Assembly: GCA_024663395.1 (NCBI GenBank)
Contig: JANFAH010000050.1
Location: 124,001 to 188,000, forward strand
DNA: 64,000 nt
Direction of reading: 5' to 3'
Source: Pisolithus tinctorius
Taxonomy: Eukaryota > Basidiomycota > Agaricomycetes > Boletales > Pisolithaceae
Part shown: positions 10,375 to 21,358 of the stretch, piece after piece
Numbering within the stretch: position 1 is the stretch's first letter
Layout of the letters: every line of letters begins with the position of its first letter
Notes under the pieces: generated by a model
The model's database searches: none
Seen by the model: only the letters and a program-made list of their open reading frames with translations
What the model was told of the DNA's origin: nothing
Position numbers and translations under genes: made by a program

Positions 10375-11490
10375 TTACCAAGGTGATGGAGGGACCAGCG
10401 ACTTTTTCTTCATTGTCACTTTCTTCAACTTCCACAATTTTGCAGATTTTCTTGACTTTCTTTTGGGGAGTCTTCCCTTTCTCTGGACATTCTCAAGAGA
10501 GATGTCCTTTGTTTCCACAACCAAAACATCTTCCTTCTTTGATGTGTCAATCTCTTCTTCTTTGGAGAGTCTCACTCCATCCACATCCATGGCGTTTGGA
10601 TCTTTTTCTTCAGTTAGGTTGTTCTTGGGGTAGAACATCCTCTTTTCTTTTCTTCCAGAGATTTCATTCACCTTTCTCCACTTAGCATCAAACTTTTGTG
10701 CCTGAGTGTACCACCCTTCGATTTTAGTGGGGGTGGTTTCCATCATATGGATTCAGTTCGCGATGAAAGGTTTGAGTCCTTGGGAGAAGAACTTGATCAA
10801 GGTGACATCTTCCATGATGGTTGAATCAGCAGCAGCAGTTTGGAAGTTGGTGATATACTGCTCCACTGAATCTTTCTGTTTGAGGGTCTGCAACTTGGTG
10901 ATTGCAGTGCCAGCGGTGTCGGCGGAGGTGAACGATTCTTTGAAATGTTTTGTGAAATTGGTGAAGGTGCCAAAACTCAGGGGTGTCTTTTCCAGAGATA
11001 CCTTCTGGAAGGTGGCAGCCCAGGAACGGGTGACACCTTTCTTCATATACAACAACGCATAGACAACCTTTTTGGTGTCTGTGTCATATAGTTCTTCATT
11101 CACTAAGAGGTAGGTCTGTATGGAGTACAGCCAGCTCATAGTGTTCTTCTGGTCTCCATCAAAATCAAATGGGGCACCAATCTTTAGTTCTGTGGGTTTG
11201 ACTCTGGTAGCAGCAGTCGCTCCCTTCGACAATGAACCAGACATTGTAATCTGTGGTGGGGTCGGGGGTGTAGGAAGTGTGATGGCGGGTACTGATGGGA
11301 TGGGAGTACCAAGTGTGGCAAGGGATTGGTTGAAGAGGTTCGAGAGGATACCTGAGGTAAAGCCTCTATCTGGTTGTTCTGGTTCATTGGAGGAGGTATC
11401 AGTGACAGTGCTCTCCTGTTCTTCATCAGATGATGATTCTTCACGAGTGGGTTGCAATGGTGCCCAATGTTGATTGTTTCAGGGGTTCAT
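10375..11490 (-). pseudogene. Gag remnant of element B
   Basis: The ATG at 11490 is followed by a stop at codon 4 (TGA, probably former CGA). Open pieces follow at 10753-11457 and 10375-10746. The first encodes an acidic head, a Pro/Thr linker and the gag core (LKIGAPFDFDGDQKNTMSWL); the second encodes the nucleocapsid side, with the zinc knuckle lost to a frameshift. The plus copy at 16816-17956 keeps that knuckle, which identifies the region. Confidence 0.85.
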
Positions 11491-11544
11491 GGTGGTGCAC
11501 TAAACAGTGACTGATTTGGCCAAAGGCTGGTAGACTTGAGCTTT

Positions 11545-11994
11545 TGTTATGCTCGACCAAAGTCAAGGCATAGGGAGAGCTCAAATGCAGTCTAAGGTTT
11601 CTACTGAGCAACAACTGCAGTAACCTCTGTAAATGACAGAGGATTTTAGTCAATGCCAATAAGAGTGGTCTGGGTTAGGGACACTGAGGGCAAAGTTCTG
11701 AGGAACACTGCATATGATTGAGCAGCTCAAGTCTGGCTCTCCAGGACCTGAGCTGGCAAGACTAAATAGTACAAGGAAACAGACCATGAGGCATCTGCAT
11801 GTAATGAGGTAACTACACCATTGGTTGAACAATGATGACACATGTCCAAAGCATGTTGTGAGAACATATCGCTGGTGGTGGAAATAGAGAGCTGTCAGAT
11901 CAGAGAGAAGACAGCTCTAAAAGGAAAGATGTCCAATGGATCAAACACAAGGTAATTGTACAGCAAAAGGACAAGACAGGGGTGAAACATAACA
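11545..11994 (-). repeat. 5' LTR of element B (minus copy), 450 bp
   Basis: The 450-bp LTR with TGTTA/TAACA-type ends aligns throughout with the LTR at 16305-16761 and the solo LTR at 31511-31960. Just inside it, separated by two bases, 11532-11542 is complementary to a site within the LTR. Confidence 0.9.
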
Positions 11995-13130
11995 GATCCT
12001 TCACCCATCTGGGCTTTTTGCCTTTTTGCTTAAATGACTTTTTTGACTTTTTTGTATTATTCTACTATCCATGCTATCCACCACATTGTTCTTATTATAC
12101 ATACCTACTTTTTTTGTTATTTTAATTGGCCATGCACTTATCAGGTTAGAAACATGATAGATATTGAGAGTGGAGAAGTGCTGAAGATTAAATGAATGTA
12201 GAAATTGCAGTTGCAAGTCATGGCTGACAGAAGGTGATAGTGAAGTGGCTGTGAACTTGAAATGATGCAGATTAGTGAGTGGTGATAATGAGTGGTGGAA
12301 AGGAGGGGGAAGAGAGGCACATACAAAAAAAAAATACTGTGGATGTGTGACAGGGATTCTGTCAAACCAAGTCAGTAAATTTTGTAGAGACAAGGTATTT
12401 GTCCTACAGATATTCATGTGCTGATTGATGGACTTGCCAAGGTCTTCCACTGCTGAATCACCTTGGAAACTACCATTGTCCAACAAGGAATCCATGGCTA
12501 GTGAGACAAGGGCATTTGCCATGGAGATAATTTCTGTCAGTGCCAAATGATTGCATTTAGCAACTGATGTATGCCTGGTACACATTCCCCAGTTTTTGCT
12601 CTAAGAATGCTAGGGCAGCCAATAATTCCTTGCCAGATGTCCTGTTGAGTTTGAGGGGAGTCTTTGCAGTGGCCTTGCCCCAGGTACTGATCTGCTTGTC
12701 AATGTCCACATCACCCCTTTGGAATAGTTGAATGGCACACTCAAGTTAAAAACCCTTGTTATTATGTGATCTGATGTGCAAAATATGGAAAGGACCCCTT
12801 GGACACCAAATGCTTTCAAAGGATCCATTCTGAGTGCTGGGATATCAGGGCACCTGATGCAGGATCACAAATGAGTGTGGGCAAGGAGCTGCAGTATGAA
12901 CTGTGAGTGGAGAGCATTCACAGGTTTCTGACGATTGAAGTCTTCATGTAAGAATGAAAACCTCTCCAGGAGGTCATCACATGTCTCCCAAATTGCAGGC
13001 AAGTCCATAGACTTGGCATCTACACCATCACTAGGACCCACCACAAGGAAATGAGCTATGATTGTGATAGCAGTGGAGCTGAACTTGCTGTGCCACATGT
13101 AAGCTGATGATTTGCCTGTCCAAGAAAACA
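11995..13130 (-). pseudogene. Decayed coding sequence of unknown family
   Basis: Three minus-strand open pieces lie in order: 12865-13131, 12610-12828 and 12001-12585. They read like one protein broken by stops, with segments WHSKFSSTAITIIAHFL and LHSQFILQLLAHTHL. The wording loosely resembles a large family of agaricomycete hypothetical proteins (DUF6698-like), but that is memory and low confidence. There is no LTR or transposase motif. T-rich low complexity occurs near 12010-12110. It may be a host-gene copy or a transposon passenger gene. Confidence 0.35.
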
Positions 13131-13880
13131 TACATTAGACCTTTGTGTCTGACTGTGCATTCATCCTGGGTCCATGCTTGCTCCACAGTCCACTCCACCA
13201 GTCATTCACTTGCTCCACACCAACTCCACCCATCCTCTATTATTTTCAAGTCTTCTCCATTCTGCCTGCTGGTGGACTTGGCACCTGTCTATCATTGGAC
13301 CATTTGGACCATTCTACAAGAGGTCATGTGACCAGCCTTTGGCCTTCTCCTTGACACTGTTCAGTCAGGTACTCCACAGTGTGTGCACCTCATGGTTCAG
13401 TGCCTAGACTGTTTCCTTTTTAGTCTGCTCTATGTTACCCACTGTAGGTTCCCTGTCTACCCTTCATTCATTATCCAGGAAGTTTTACTTGAAAATTTAC
13501 AAGTCTCCATATGTCAGTTCACATGTTCAGTACTCTGCTGTTCCTCAGTACAAATATCACCAAAGTTCCTACTCTGTATCTTCTCTGTCTTCTGTTTGTC
13601 AGAGTTATCTCCAAACATCTGTCTGGTCTCTACCTCTGAAATATGAGGGCTGAGATCATGCAAGGGGGTAGCACATGAGCTAAACCCAATGCCCTCACTC
13701 TGTTCCACTCCATGATGTCCCTGCCAACCCTCTGCTAGTCAGAGTTCTGTTTGACTGTGTCAGTCTTGCTTCCATATCTCTCCCCAGACCTTGTTAACTG
13801 TTGGAGTTGGTCAGAGTATATTTGTACTCACACTTGTATCATCTCACTTTCTGTCCTATGAAAACCTTACACTGTTATGA
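13131..13880. repeat. Unclassified CpG-free repeat, part inverted at 21361
   Basis: No gene. About 13180-13400, reversed, resembles 21361-21560: GTGGAGTACCTGA and CACATGACCTCTT-type blocks occur in the same order. The remainder (13400-13880) is pyrimidine-rich with TATATTTG near 13818 and no recognisable coding motif. It is probably an old LTR or its flank; boundaries are unclear. Confidence 0.4.
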
Positions 13881-14445
13881 GAACTTGAGCTCAATCCCAA
13901 AGAGAGGTCACCAACAACCTTGCTGCAGCACTGGCTAATCTGCATTGTCTCCCTTCTGTCATTGAACAACTCCAAACATTATCCACTAATGCCACTCTCA
14001 CACTGAGGCTGAAAGTGCTTTGCAAGGTGGTTTCTCTGACATCCATCTGACAATCTTCCACACACTGTTGCCTCATAACTGAGATGATGGATCAGACCCT
14101 GACCCTGATGATCCTGATGGTAGTTCTGATGGTGGGGGGAAGCAGTGACAGGGGTACCCCAAAGACCCAGCTGAGCTGCCAGGAGACCCCTCATTGCCCT
14201 GACTAGGGCTCTCTGTCATGACCATGCTGCAGTCCAGACCCTCCACCTACACCCCAGCCTCTCACTGCTCACCTCTCCCTGCCTTGCAATCCCTTACTGC
14301 CCACCTCTGCCCTGTTTTGTCACTTCTGCTCCTGTATCAGGGCAGACCTCATGCATGGTGTCTGTCAACACCTACTTGCTCAACCACATGTGGCAGTATG
14401 ACTGGCAGTTGACCTATTTTCCCATTTGTCAGGTCTGAAAGAGGC

Positions 14446-15027
14446 TGACACTGTACACATACCTCACAGTGTGTTAAGTCTGGTCCATCACTGGTCACAA
14501 AGCTGGTCCAGAGTCTGGTTGGGGGTCAGAGGGATACAAGATACTAGATGATTGGACTAACTGGACTTAGTGACTGAGGAGCAGTGCTATTCCCTTGTGT
14601 GGGCCATAGTCAAGTTGAGAGACAGATGCAGAGGGAGACTGGGTTAGATGAGACTAGTTTGATTTCAGACTGAGGCTAAACAAATCTTCCTATGGCTTAA
14701 ATACTAAAGGTAAACTAGGTGTAATGTAGCACTAGAGACCAGTTGCACTGGTACAGTGGTGATTGGTAAACAAATTGGTAAGTACAATGTTACAAAGAAT
14801 ATTATCAAGCAAAGTAAGAACAAAGGTTTACCAGGAACTGGGGCAGGACTAGTGACAGGCTGGGTACCATGCTGGTCTGGCCTCAACTGAGCAAACAGCT
14901 CAACTGGGCACTGCCTTGTAGTGCCTCACAAGCTAACATGTTTCTGAGTCAAAGTGTCAAGGCCAGGATGAGACCAGTCAAGACTGGGGTAGGACTGGTC
15001 TAGGGTAGTCTAAGCATGGTCATGACA
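14446..15027 (-). repeat. LTR related to element A, 582 bp
   Basis: Ends TGTCA/TGACA as in element A. Recognisable shared blocks are the reversed CAAGGGAATAGC and AGTCTGAAATCAA (near 14660-14675). It is flanked by the tract AAGAGGGGGATAC on its 5' side and TTTCAGAC on its 3' side, and not by a target duplication (GAGGC against GTATC). Confidence 0.85.
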
Positions 15028-15249
15028 GTATCCCCCTCTTGCAGCCAAGCCCATGAGGCTCCAATGAGGACAATATTGGGAATGAAATTTTGGTGTCTGA
15101 CCTTGAAAACTGGTGAACTTCAGACCAGTCCACTTCTGGTTGGTTCCCCACTTCAACATGTCTATTTGCCAGTCCAGGACACTCTATGACCAAGACCTTT
15201 TTCCCAACCTGACCCAGGCAACAAGTGTCAAGCTGCAGGTAGGAAGTGA

Positions 15250-15930
15250 TGATGATGAACAGGCTATCTGGGGCAAGCTGGCTGAGCACAAAAGGCACAA
15301 GAGGCAACCTGGCTTGCTGAGGAGGCCCAGTTGGAGGTGGAGAGGCAGGAACAAGCCTGGCCTGAGGAAGAGAGGGCAAGACAGGAAGCTGAGGTGCATA
15401 GGGTTGAGGACACATGCAAGGCTGAAGAGGCTAGGAAGGCAGAGGAGAGCCAGCAGGCAGATGCCTGGGTAGGTGGTTCAACTGGGGCCAGGTCCAACCT
15501 GAGGTGATGAACCCTCAGTAAGTCTCAGGGGGCCAGCCAGGCCATTGACAAGGGCAAGAGGAAGGCCAATGTGATGTCCCCTCATGCTGGTGAGAAGAAG
15601 AAGTGGTCCTGGTGACCATCTGCTAAGGTGCTTGAGAGTGCAGACAATGAAAAGGTTGAGGTGCTCACAGGACTGTCAAAGAAGACCAGTGTGGGAAAGG
15701 TGACCAGTGAAGAGAGTGAGGCTGGTCCTATCACTGGTGAGCAGATGGAGTGCCTGATTAGGGCAGTGGAGCATGTCACCAACAACATGGCCAGCCAAGC
15801 AATGGCCCAAAAAGAAGTCTCAAGGAACTTCTACCAGTTCACCCAGTCCTATGAGACCTATGTCAAGGAACACTTCAAGTTCCTAGCACTGGACATGCAA
15901 CCAACACTTCCTGTGCTGGTCAACCTTTGA
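15250..15930 (+). pseudogene. Remnant of the antisense coiled-coil gene
   Basis: The gene is opposite to its element, as in element A. One frame near 15280-15475 gives a Glu/Arg/Gln/Ala-rich coiled coil. An open piece at 15628-15930 (100 codons) gives ITGEQMECLIRAVEHVTNN and SRNFYQFTQSYETYVKEHF, comparable with the conserved helical region of the intact gene (LERLIEAAGLIANNLASLF). Stops and frame changes break it and the cysteine cluster is not legible. It matters as independent evidence that this antisense gene is a standing part of the family. Confidence 0.6.
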
Positions 15931-16172
15931 ATCAAGTATCTCTGCTACTTTGAATTCTAAGTTGCTGTTGACATCTACTGGAGGGGGTGGAGGTTGAGTC
16001 TGGTTGGGTGTTGTGTTTGGGATGGCCAGTTCAAGTTGGGACATGTGGAAGACTGGGTGTACAGTGCACATGGAGTCTGGTAAACACAGGGTGAATGAGT
16101 GAGAACTGGCCTGGGCTATTATGGGGTATGGCCCAAGGTTCTTCTCACTCAGTTTCTTGGAGGGCCAGTGAG
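15885..16172 (-). pseudogene. Integrase C-terminus and chromodomain remnant
   Basis: The frame gives WPSKKLSEKNLGPYPIIAQ, MSQLELAIPNTTPNQTQPP and EFKVAEILDSKVDQHRKCW, nearly matching the end of element A pol (SKKLSEKNLGPYPVIAQ, EVAEILDSKVDRHRRCW). Homology stops at about 16172, where a different repeat begins, so the upstream part of pol has been lost. Confidence 0.85.
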
Positions 16173-16304
16173 AGTCAATGTGTGGTTCAGTGGTGAAAAC
16201 CAAGCAAAACCAACACAAAAGACAATAAAAGTGAGTGGTGGTGTGCTGGTGCAGTACCTAGATGGTGGGACCTTTTATCTGGGTAGGTTTTGTGAGCTAC
16301 AACA
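16173..16304 (+). repeat. Gene-fragment repeat shared with 23625-23740
   Basis: About 120 bp matches the reverse strand of 23625-23740. Both copies read in the same frame as FSGENQxKPTQKT followed by SGGV and QYLDG, so a coding piece was duplicated. At 23.6 kb it is continuous with the Cys-cluster gene. Here the LTR at 16305 cuts it. Confidence 0.6.
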
Positions 16305-16761
16305 TGTTATGTTTCACCCCTGTTTTTCCCTTTGTCACTGTATGTTTACCTGATGTTTGACCTGTTGGACTACCTTTCCTTTTAAAGCCATCTTCTCTCT
16401 GATCTGACAGCTCACTGTTTCCACCACCATTGTTATGGACTCATTATATGCTTAGGACATGTGTCACTATTGTTCAACCAATAGCATAGTTACCTCATTA
16501 CATGCAGATGCCTCATGCTCATGGTCCATTTCTTTGTAGTATTTAGCCTGCCAGCTCAAGTCTTGGAATCCCAGACTTGAGCTGCTCAATTTTATGCAGC
16601 ATTCTCAGAACTTCACCCTCAGTGTCCCTCACAAGGACCACTCTCACTGGCATTGACCAAATCCTTCATCATTTATGAAGGTTACTGCAGCTGTCACTCA
16701 GTAGAAACCCATAGACTGCATTTGAGCTCTCCCTACATCTTGACTTCAGTTGAGCATAACA
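16305..16761 (+). repeat. 5' LTR of element B (plus copy), 457 bp
   Basis: TGTTATG...CATAACA ends. It aligns with 11545-11994 reversed and with 31511-31960. It contains CAGACTTGAGCT at 16572-16583, complementary to the primer site that follows the LTR. Confidence 0.9.
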
Positions 16762-16763
16762 AA

Positions 16764-16775
16764 AGCTCAAGTCTG
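16764..16775 (+). other. Self-complementary primer site of element B
   Basis: AGCTCAAGTCTG begins two bases after the LTR and is the exact reverse complement of 16572-16583 in the LTR. Elements A and C have the same 2-nt spacing. Confidence 0.65.
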
Positions 16776-16815
16776 CCAGCCTTTGGCTGAATCGGTCACT
16801 GTTTAGTGCACCACC

Positions 16816-17956
16816 ATGAACCCCCAAAACAACCAATGTTGGGTGCTGTTGTGACCCACACAAGAAGAATCATTGTCTGATGAAGAACAGGAGAGCACTG
16901 TCACCAACTCCTCCTCCAACAAACCTGAACAACTGGATAGATGATTTACTTCAGGTATCCTCTCAAACCTCTTCACTCAGTCCCTTGCCACACTCAGTAC
17001 TCCCATCCCACCAGTACCTGCCACCACTCTTCCTACACCCCTGCCCCCACCTCAGAATACAATGTCTGGTTCATTGTTGAAGGCAACAACTGGCACCACC
17101 ACCATCAAAGCCACTGAATTGAAGATTGGTGCCCCATCTGATTTTGATGGTGACCAAAAGAATGCCATGAGCTGGCTGTTTTCAGTCCAGACATACCTCA
17201 TGGTTAATGAAGAAGTCTATGACACTGACACCAAAAAGGTCATCTATGCACTGTCATATATGAAGAAAGGAGTTGCTTGCTCTTGGGCAACAACTTTTCA
17301 GAAGACATCTTTAGAAAAGACACCCCTGAGTTTTGGCTCTTTTGCCAATTTCATCAAAGACTTCAAAACCTTGTTTACCTCCCCCCACTTTGCTGGTGTT
17401 GCCATCACCAAGTTATGCACCCTCAAACAGAAAGACTCTGTGGAACAATATATCACAGATTTCCATACTGCTGCCACTGACTCCACCATCACCCAGGATG
17501 TCACCTTGATTGAGTTCTTCTCACAAGGACTCAAACCATAATCACATCCATATGATGGAAACCACCCCTATGACTATCAGCAACTGGTACAAACACACTC
17601 AGAAGTTTGATGCCAAATGGAGGAAAATAAACAAGCTTTCTGGAAAGAAAGAAAAGAGGATGTTCTACCCAAAAAACAACCTCTCCAAAGAAAAAGATCC
17701 AAATGCCATGGACATGGATGGAGTGAGACTCTCCAGAGAAGAAAGAGACTGCCACATCAAAGAAGGAAGATGTTTTGGTTGCAGAAATAAAGGGCATCTC
17801 TCTCAAGAATGTCCTGACAAAGGAAAGACTCCTCAGAAAAGAGTCAAGAAGATCCAAAAGATTGTGGAGGTAGAAGAAAGTAACAATGAAGAAAAAGTCA
17901 CTGGTCCCTCCATTGCTTTAGTCAATATTGCTAAGGCATTAGGAAAGGGTTTTTAG
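16816..17956 (+). pseudogene. Gag remnant of element B, zinc knuckle kept
   Basis: ATG at 16816 is soon stopped. Open pieces at 17062-17541 (LKIGAPSDFDGDQKNAMSWL core) and 17510-17956 follow. The second keeps the CCHC knuckle CFGCRNKGHLSQEC (near 17773-17815) that the minus copy lost. The two pieces are in different frames and overlap, so a frameshift separates core and nucleocapsid. Confidence 0.85.
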
Positions 17957-20074
17957 AAGGGAACTCTGTGTTGACACCAGACATTCCCAACACCAAGGAC
18001 AGTTCTATCTCTGTTGCTCCTGTATTAGTATCTTCTACCCCAGATTGTACTATGCAACTCCCTGTTTCACTATATGCATCAGAAAGAACTGGAAAAGTTG
18101 TCAACACTACTGCACTGGTTGACTCTGGCACCAAAATCTCCTGCATTGATTGGGCCTTTGTGCAAAAGCACTGAATCCCCACTCAGCAACTCACCAAACC
18201 CATCCTTGCCAAAAACATGAATGGAACCCAAAACTCCAAGGGAAGAATTTTATTTTCTGCCACCCTGTACTTCAAGGTCAAAGGACTTGTTCATCAGTCC
18301 TTCTTCCATGTCATCAACTGTGGATCAGAAAACATCATTCTTGGCCTCCCCTGGTTACAAGAGAATAACCCCATCATCAACTGGAGAATGGGAACTCTCT
18401 CCATCAATGAAAAGACCAATAGGTCTAAAGAATTAACATGCAACATCTCTTCTGTTGCTGTTGAAGAACCAACCATAAACCTTGTATGCCCTGTTGAGAA
18501 GAATGGGATAAACAAGTTTATGGACTATGAAGAACCTGAAGATGAAACCATCTGCACACATTTCATGATGTTGCTTGGAAAACTTGTCAAAGAGGCCAAG
18601 AAGGTTAATCCAAAAAATAGCCTTCTCAGAAAGATCACTATGGCCACTGAGTTGGCCCAAGAAGAACATAAAAAGAAACTGAAAGCTGTTCTCCCCAAAG
18701 ACTATAAAGACTATGCCCCAGTCTTCAAGAAACCATCTGATGGGGATCTACCTCCATCACAACCCTATGATCATGCCATCAACCTTGTTGAGGACTTCAT
18801 CCCCAAGGTGGCTAAAGCATACCCACTCTCCCCCTCTGAATGAGAGTCTGCAGAAAAGTTTATAGAAGAAAACCTTCAAGAGGGTAAAATCCACCCCTTG
18901 AAGTCCCCTCAAGCAGCCCCCTTCTTCTTTGTAGGAAAGAAAGATGGCTCCCTTCACCCCTGTCAAGACTATCGATATCTGAATAAGAACATGGTGAAGG
19001 ATGCATACCCCCTTCCCCTCATCTCAGATCTCGTTGATAAACTCAAAGGAGTATCTATTTTTACAAAGATGGATGTGAGATTGGGCTACAACGATGTCTG
19101 CATCAAAGAAGGGGACCAGTGAAAGCTGCCTTCATCACACACAAAGGTCTCTTTGAGCCCACTGTTATGTTCTTTGAGTTGCACAACTCTCCTGCCACTT
19201 TCCAATGATTCATGAATGACTCCTTCTGAGACATGATCACTGAAGGGTGGCTGGTCATTTACATGGATGACCTCCTCATCTTCTCCACTGATCCCAAAGA
19301 ACACAAATGAAGGACCCATCATGTTCTTGAATGAATGAGGGAGCTATCACTGCCTCTAAAATTAGAAAAATGCCATTTTGATCCAACTGAGGTTGAATAC
19401 CTGGGAATGATTATCAAGGAAAATACTGTTGCCATGGACCCAGTCAAAGTCCAAGGCATTGCAGAATGGCCTGTCCTGAAGAAAGTAAAAGATGTGTGAC
19501 CCTTCCTAGGATTTGCAAACTTCTACAGAAGATTCATCCCCTACTACTCAGACATTGTCCACCCCTTGATTGACCTCACTAAGAAAACAACTACTTGGGA
19601 ATAGTCAAAGAAATGCCAAAATACCTTCAAACTCCTAAAAAGGATTTTCATGGCACAACTGACTCTCTGAATGCCAGACACCTCCTGACCATTCACAATA
19701 ACCACTGATGCATCTAAGTATGCAACTGGAGGCATTCTCCTCCAGGAAGATTCAAATGGCCAGTGGCAACCCTGTGCCTTCATCTCCCAATTGTTTAACC
19801 CCACAGAAAGAAATTACAATATCTACAACAGAGAACTGTTAGGGGTTATTCAAGGATTGAAGTCCTGGAGACACTACCTTCACAGATCCCCATTCTCAGT
19901 CAAGGTCTTCACTGACCATAAAAACTTGACCTACTTTAAAGCACCCCAGAACTTAAACCATCACCAGGCTCACTGGCTCCTTGACCTTGCAGACTTTGAT
20001 CTGCAACTTGAACATGTTCCAGGCAAAGACCTGGCTGCTCCTGACACACTCTCCTGCTGACCTGACCACATCCC

Positions 20075-20075
<1 letters not shown>

Positions 20076-20147
<72 letters not shown>
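20076..20147 (+). repeat. (GAT)24 microsatellite in old pol
   Basis: Twenty-four perfect GAT units, against four in the minus copy (8209-8222 region, reverse). In frame it would lengthen the Asp run after RPDHIPD. Confidence 0.95.
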
Positions 20148-20149
<2 letters not shown>

Positions 20150-20561
20150 CAACAAAGGAGTTACACTCCTTCTGCAAACTATGTTTGTTAATCTCATCGA
20201 CATGAACCTCACACAAAAGGTCTCCTCCTCCTCCATGAAAGATCCAGTGGTCCAAACAGCACTTTGTGCCATTGAAAATGTTGACATGCCTCTCCCTTTC
20301 AAATCCCATCTCTCTGACTGGTGATTTGACAACAGAGTACTACTCTACAAGGACTGGGTGTATATCCCCAATGACCCCACCCTCCAATGAACTGTCATGT
20401 CCAACCACCATGATCACCCATCTGCAGGACACCCTGGCATCTTGAAAACCTGACAGCTTGTCTCTTCCAAATTTTGGTGGCCAGGACTTGTGTCCTTCAT
20501 CCAAAAATATGTCAAAGGCTGTGCTATGTGCCAACAAAATAAAGTAAACACCCACCTGATG

Positions 20562-21017
20562 TAGGAATAGGTAATAGATGATACCTAGAAATAGAAATTA
20601 TCAGTGATGGGTGAGATTTGTGCTCAACCCAAAAGGGAGGTTCCCTCTGGAGAAAAGAAGTGTAGTAAGAGTGTAAAAATGCGAACTAGAAAGGATACTT
20701 AGCTCTGTCTGTCCAATAACTCTTGCCAGTCCTCCTGGAACCTTGGGTACTCCCCAAAGTAATAAATCTAACTTCAAAAACTTGCTGAACTGTGAGATGA
20801 AATCACCCTATTACTGAGGGCCTGTGACATGAAATTGCTTCCATGGTAAACTGAACTTGTGCAAACACAGTGCACATGCTTAGTCAGCCATGTGGCTGCT
20901 TGCCACCAAGTCCAGTGATACAAACATGAAAACAAAAGTGAGAAACACAACAAGTCCTTCAGCCCCTAAACTCCTGACCAAGACAGATTCTCCTAGGGAA
21001 CTTGAACTCATTCCCTA
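20562..21017. repeat. About 456-bp insertion absent from the other family B copy
   Basis: The minus copy reads straight from CACCCACCTGATG into ACACCTCCCCTTACACC, whereas this copy has about 456 extra bases between those blocks. There is no ORF, clear inverted end or confident target duplication. It could be a solo LTR or a short non-autonomous element. Confidence 0.55.
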
Positions 21018-21358
21018 CACCAACAACACCACCCCTTACACCCATCCCCTCAACCTCAACCTGCCTGTTCCAACAGATCTCTTGTGATCTGGTTACCAAC
21101 CTTCCCCTTTCAACAGGATACAATTCCCTTTTGGTCGTGGTAGACCATGGGCTTATGAAAGGGGTAATTCTGGCACCAACAAAGAAAACCACCTCTGCTG
21201 CTGACATCACAGCACTCTTTTTCAAGAAAGTCTACTCCTGCTTCAGGTTGTATGACAAAATCATATCTGATAGAGGCCCTCAGTTTGCCTTGACATTTGC
21301 TAAGGAACTCACTTCCCTTCTCAGATACTCCCTTGCCCTGTCTATGGCATATCACCTG

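Larger units (their letters stand above)
7248..11994 (-). mobile_element. Ty3/gypsy element B, minus copy, decayed and truncated
   Basis: An older gypsy element reads leftward from its 5' LTR (11545-11994) through gag, protease, RT, RNase H and part of integrase. At 7247 element A interrupts it inside integrase. The rest, if present, is left of the window. Frames are broken by many stops, and CpG is scarce. It pairs with the plus-strand copy at 16305-21358, the two lying tail-out around a spacer of about 4.3 kb. Confidence 0.9.
13881..16172 (-). mobile_element. Tandem remains of an element A relative around one LTR
   Basis: On the minus strand the order is: the 3' end of one element (pol C-terminus 15885-16172, antisense gene 15250-15930 on plus, polypurine tract 15028-15040), an LTR (14446-15027), then a primer-like site and a gag-side remnant (13881-14430). 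An LTR with a polypurine tract before it and a primer site after it is the middle LTR of a tandem pair. No CpG is seen in the whole block. Confidence 0.7.
16305..21358 (+). mobile_element. Ty3/gypsy element B, plus copy, decayed and 3'-truncated
   Basis: A second family B copy comprises LTR, gag, protease, RT, RNase H and part of integrase. It ends in the integrase core (SLALSMAYH) at 21358, where an unrelated repeat begins; no 3' LTR is present. It carries a private insertion of about 456 bp and a greatly expanded GAT repeat relative to the minus copy. CpG is almost absent and many stops are TGA at former CGA codons. Confidence 0.9.
17968..21358 (+). pseudogene. Pol remnant of element B (plus copy)
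   Basis: Protease with LVDSGTKISCID (17968-18174); GLPWLQENNPIINW linker (18217-18843), ending at a TGA where CGA is expected; RT with [12 protein letters not shown] (18898-19122) and YMDDLLIFS near 19259-19285; RNase H end (19791-20060); expanded aspartate run; then, after an insertion, integrase with ISDRGPQF (21002-21361). The RT catalytic box survives but stops throughout make it non-coding. Confidence 0.88.

Noticed and set aside
20076..20147. Possible CRISPR-like or regulatory array
   Set aside because: It is a pure trinucleotide repeat without spacers, inside a retrotransposon.
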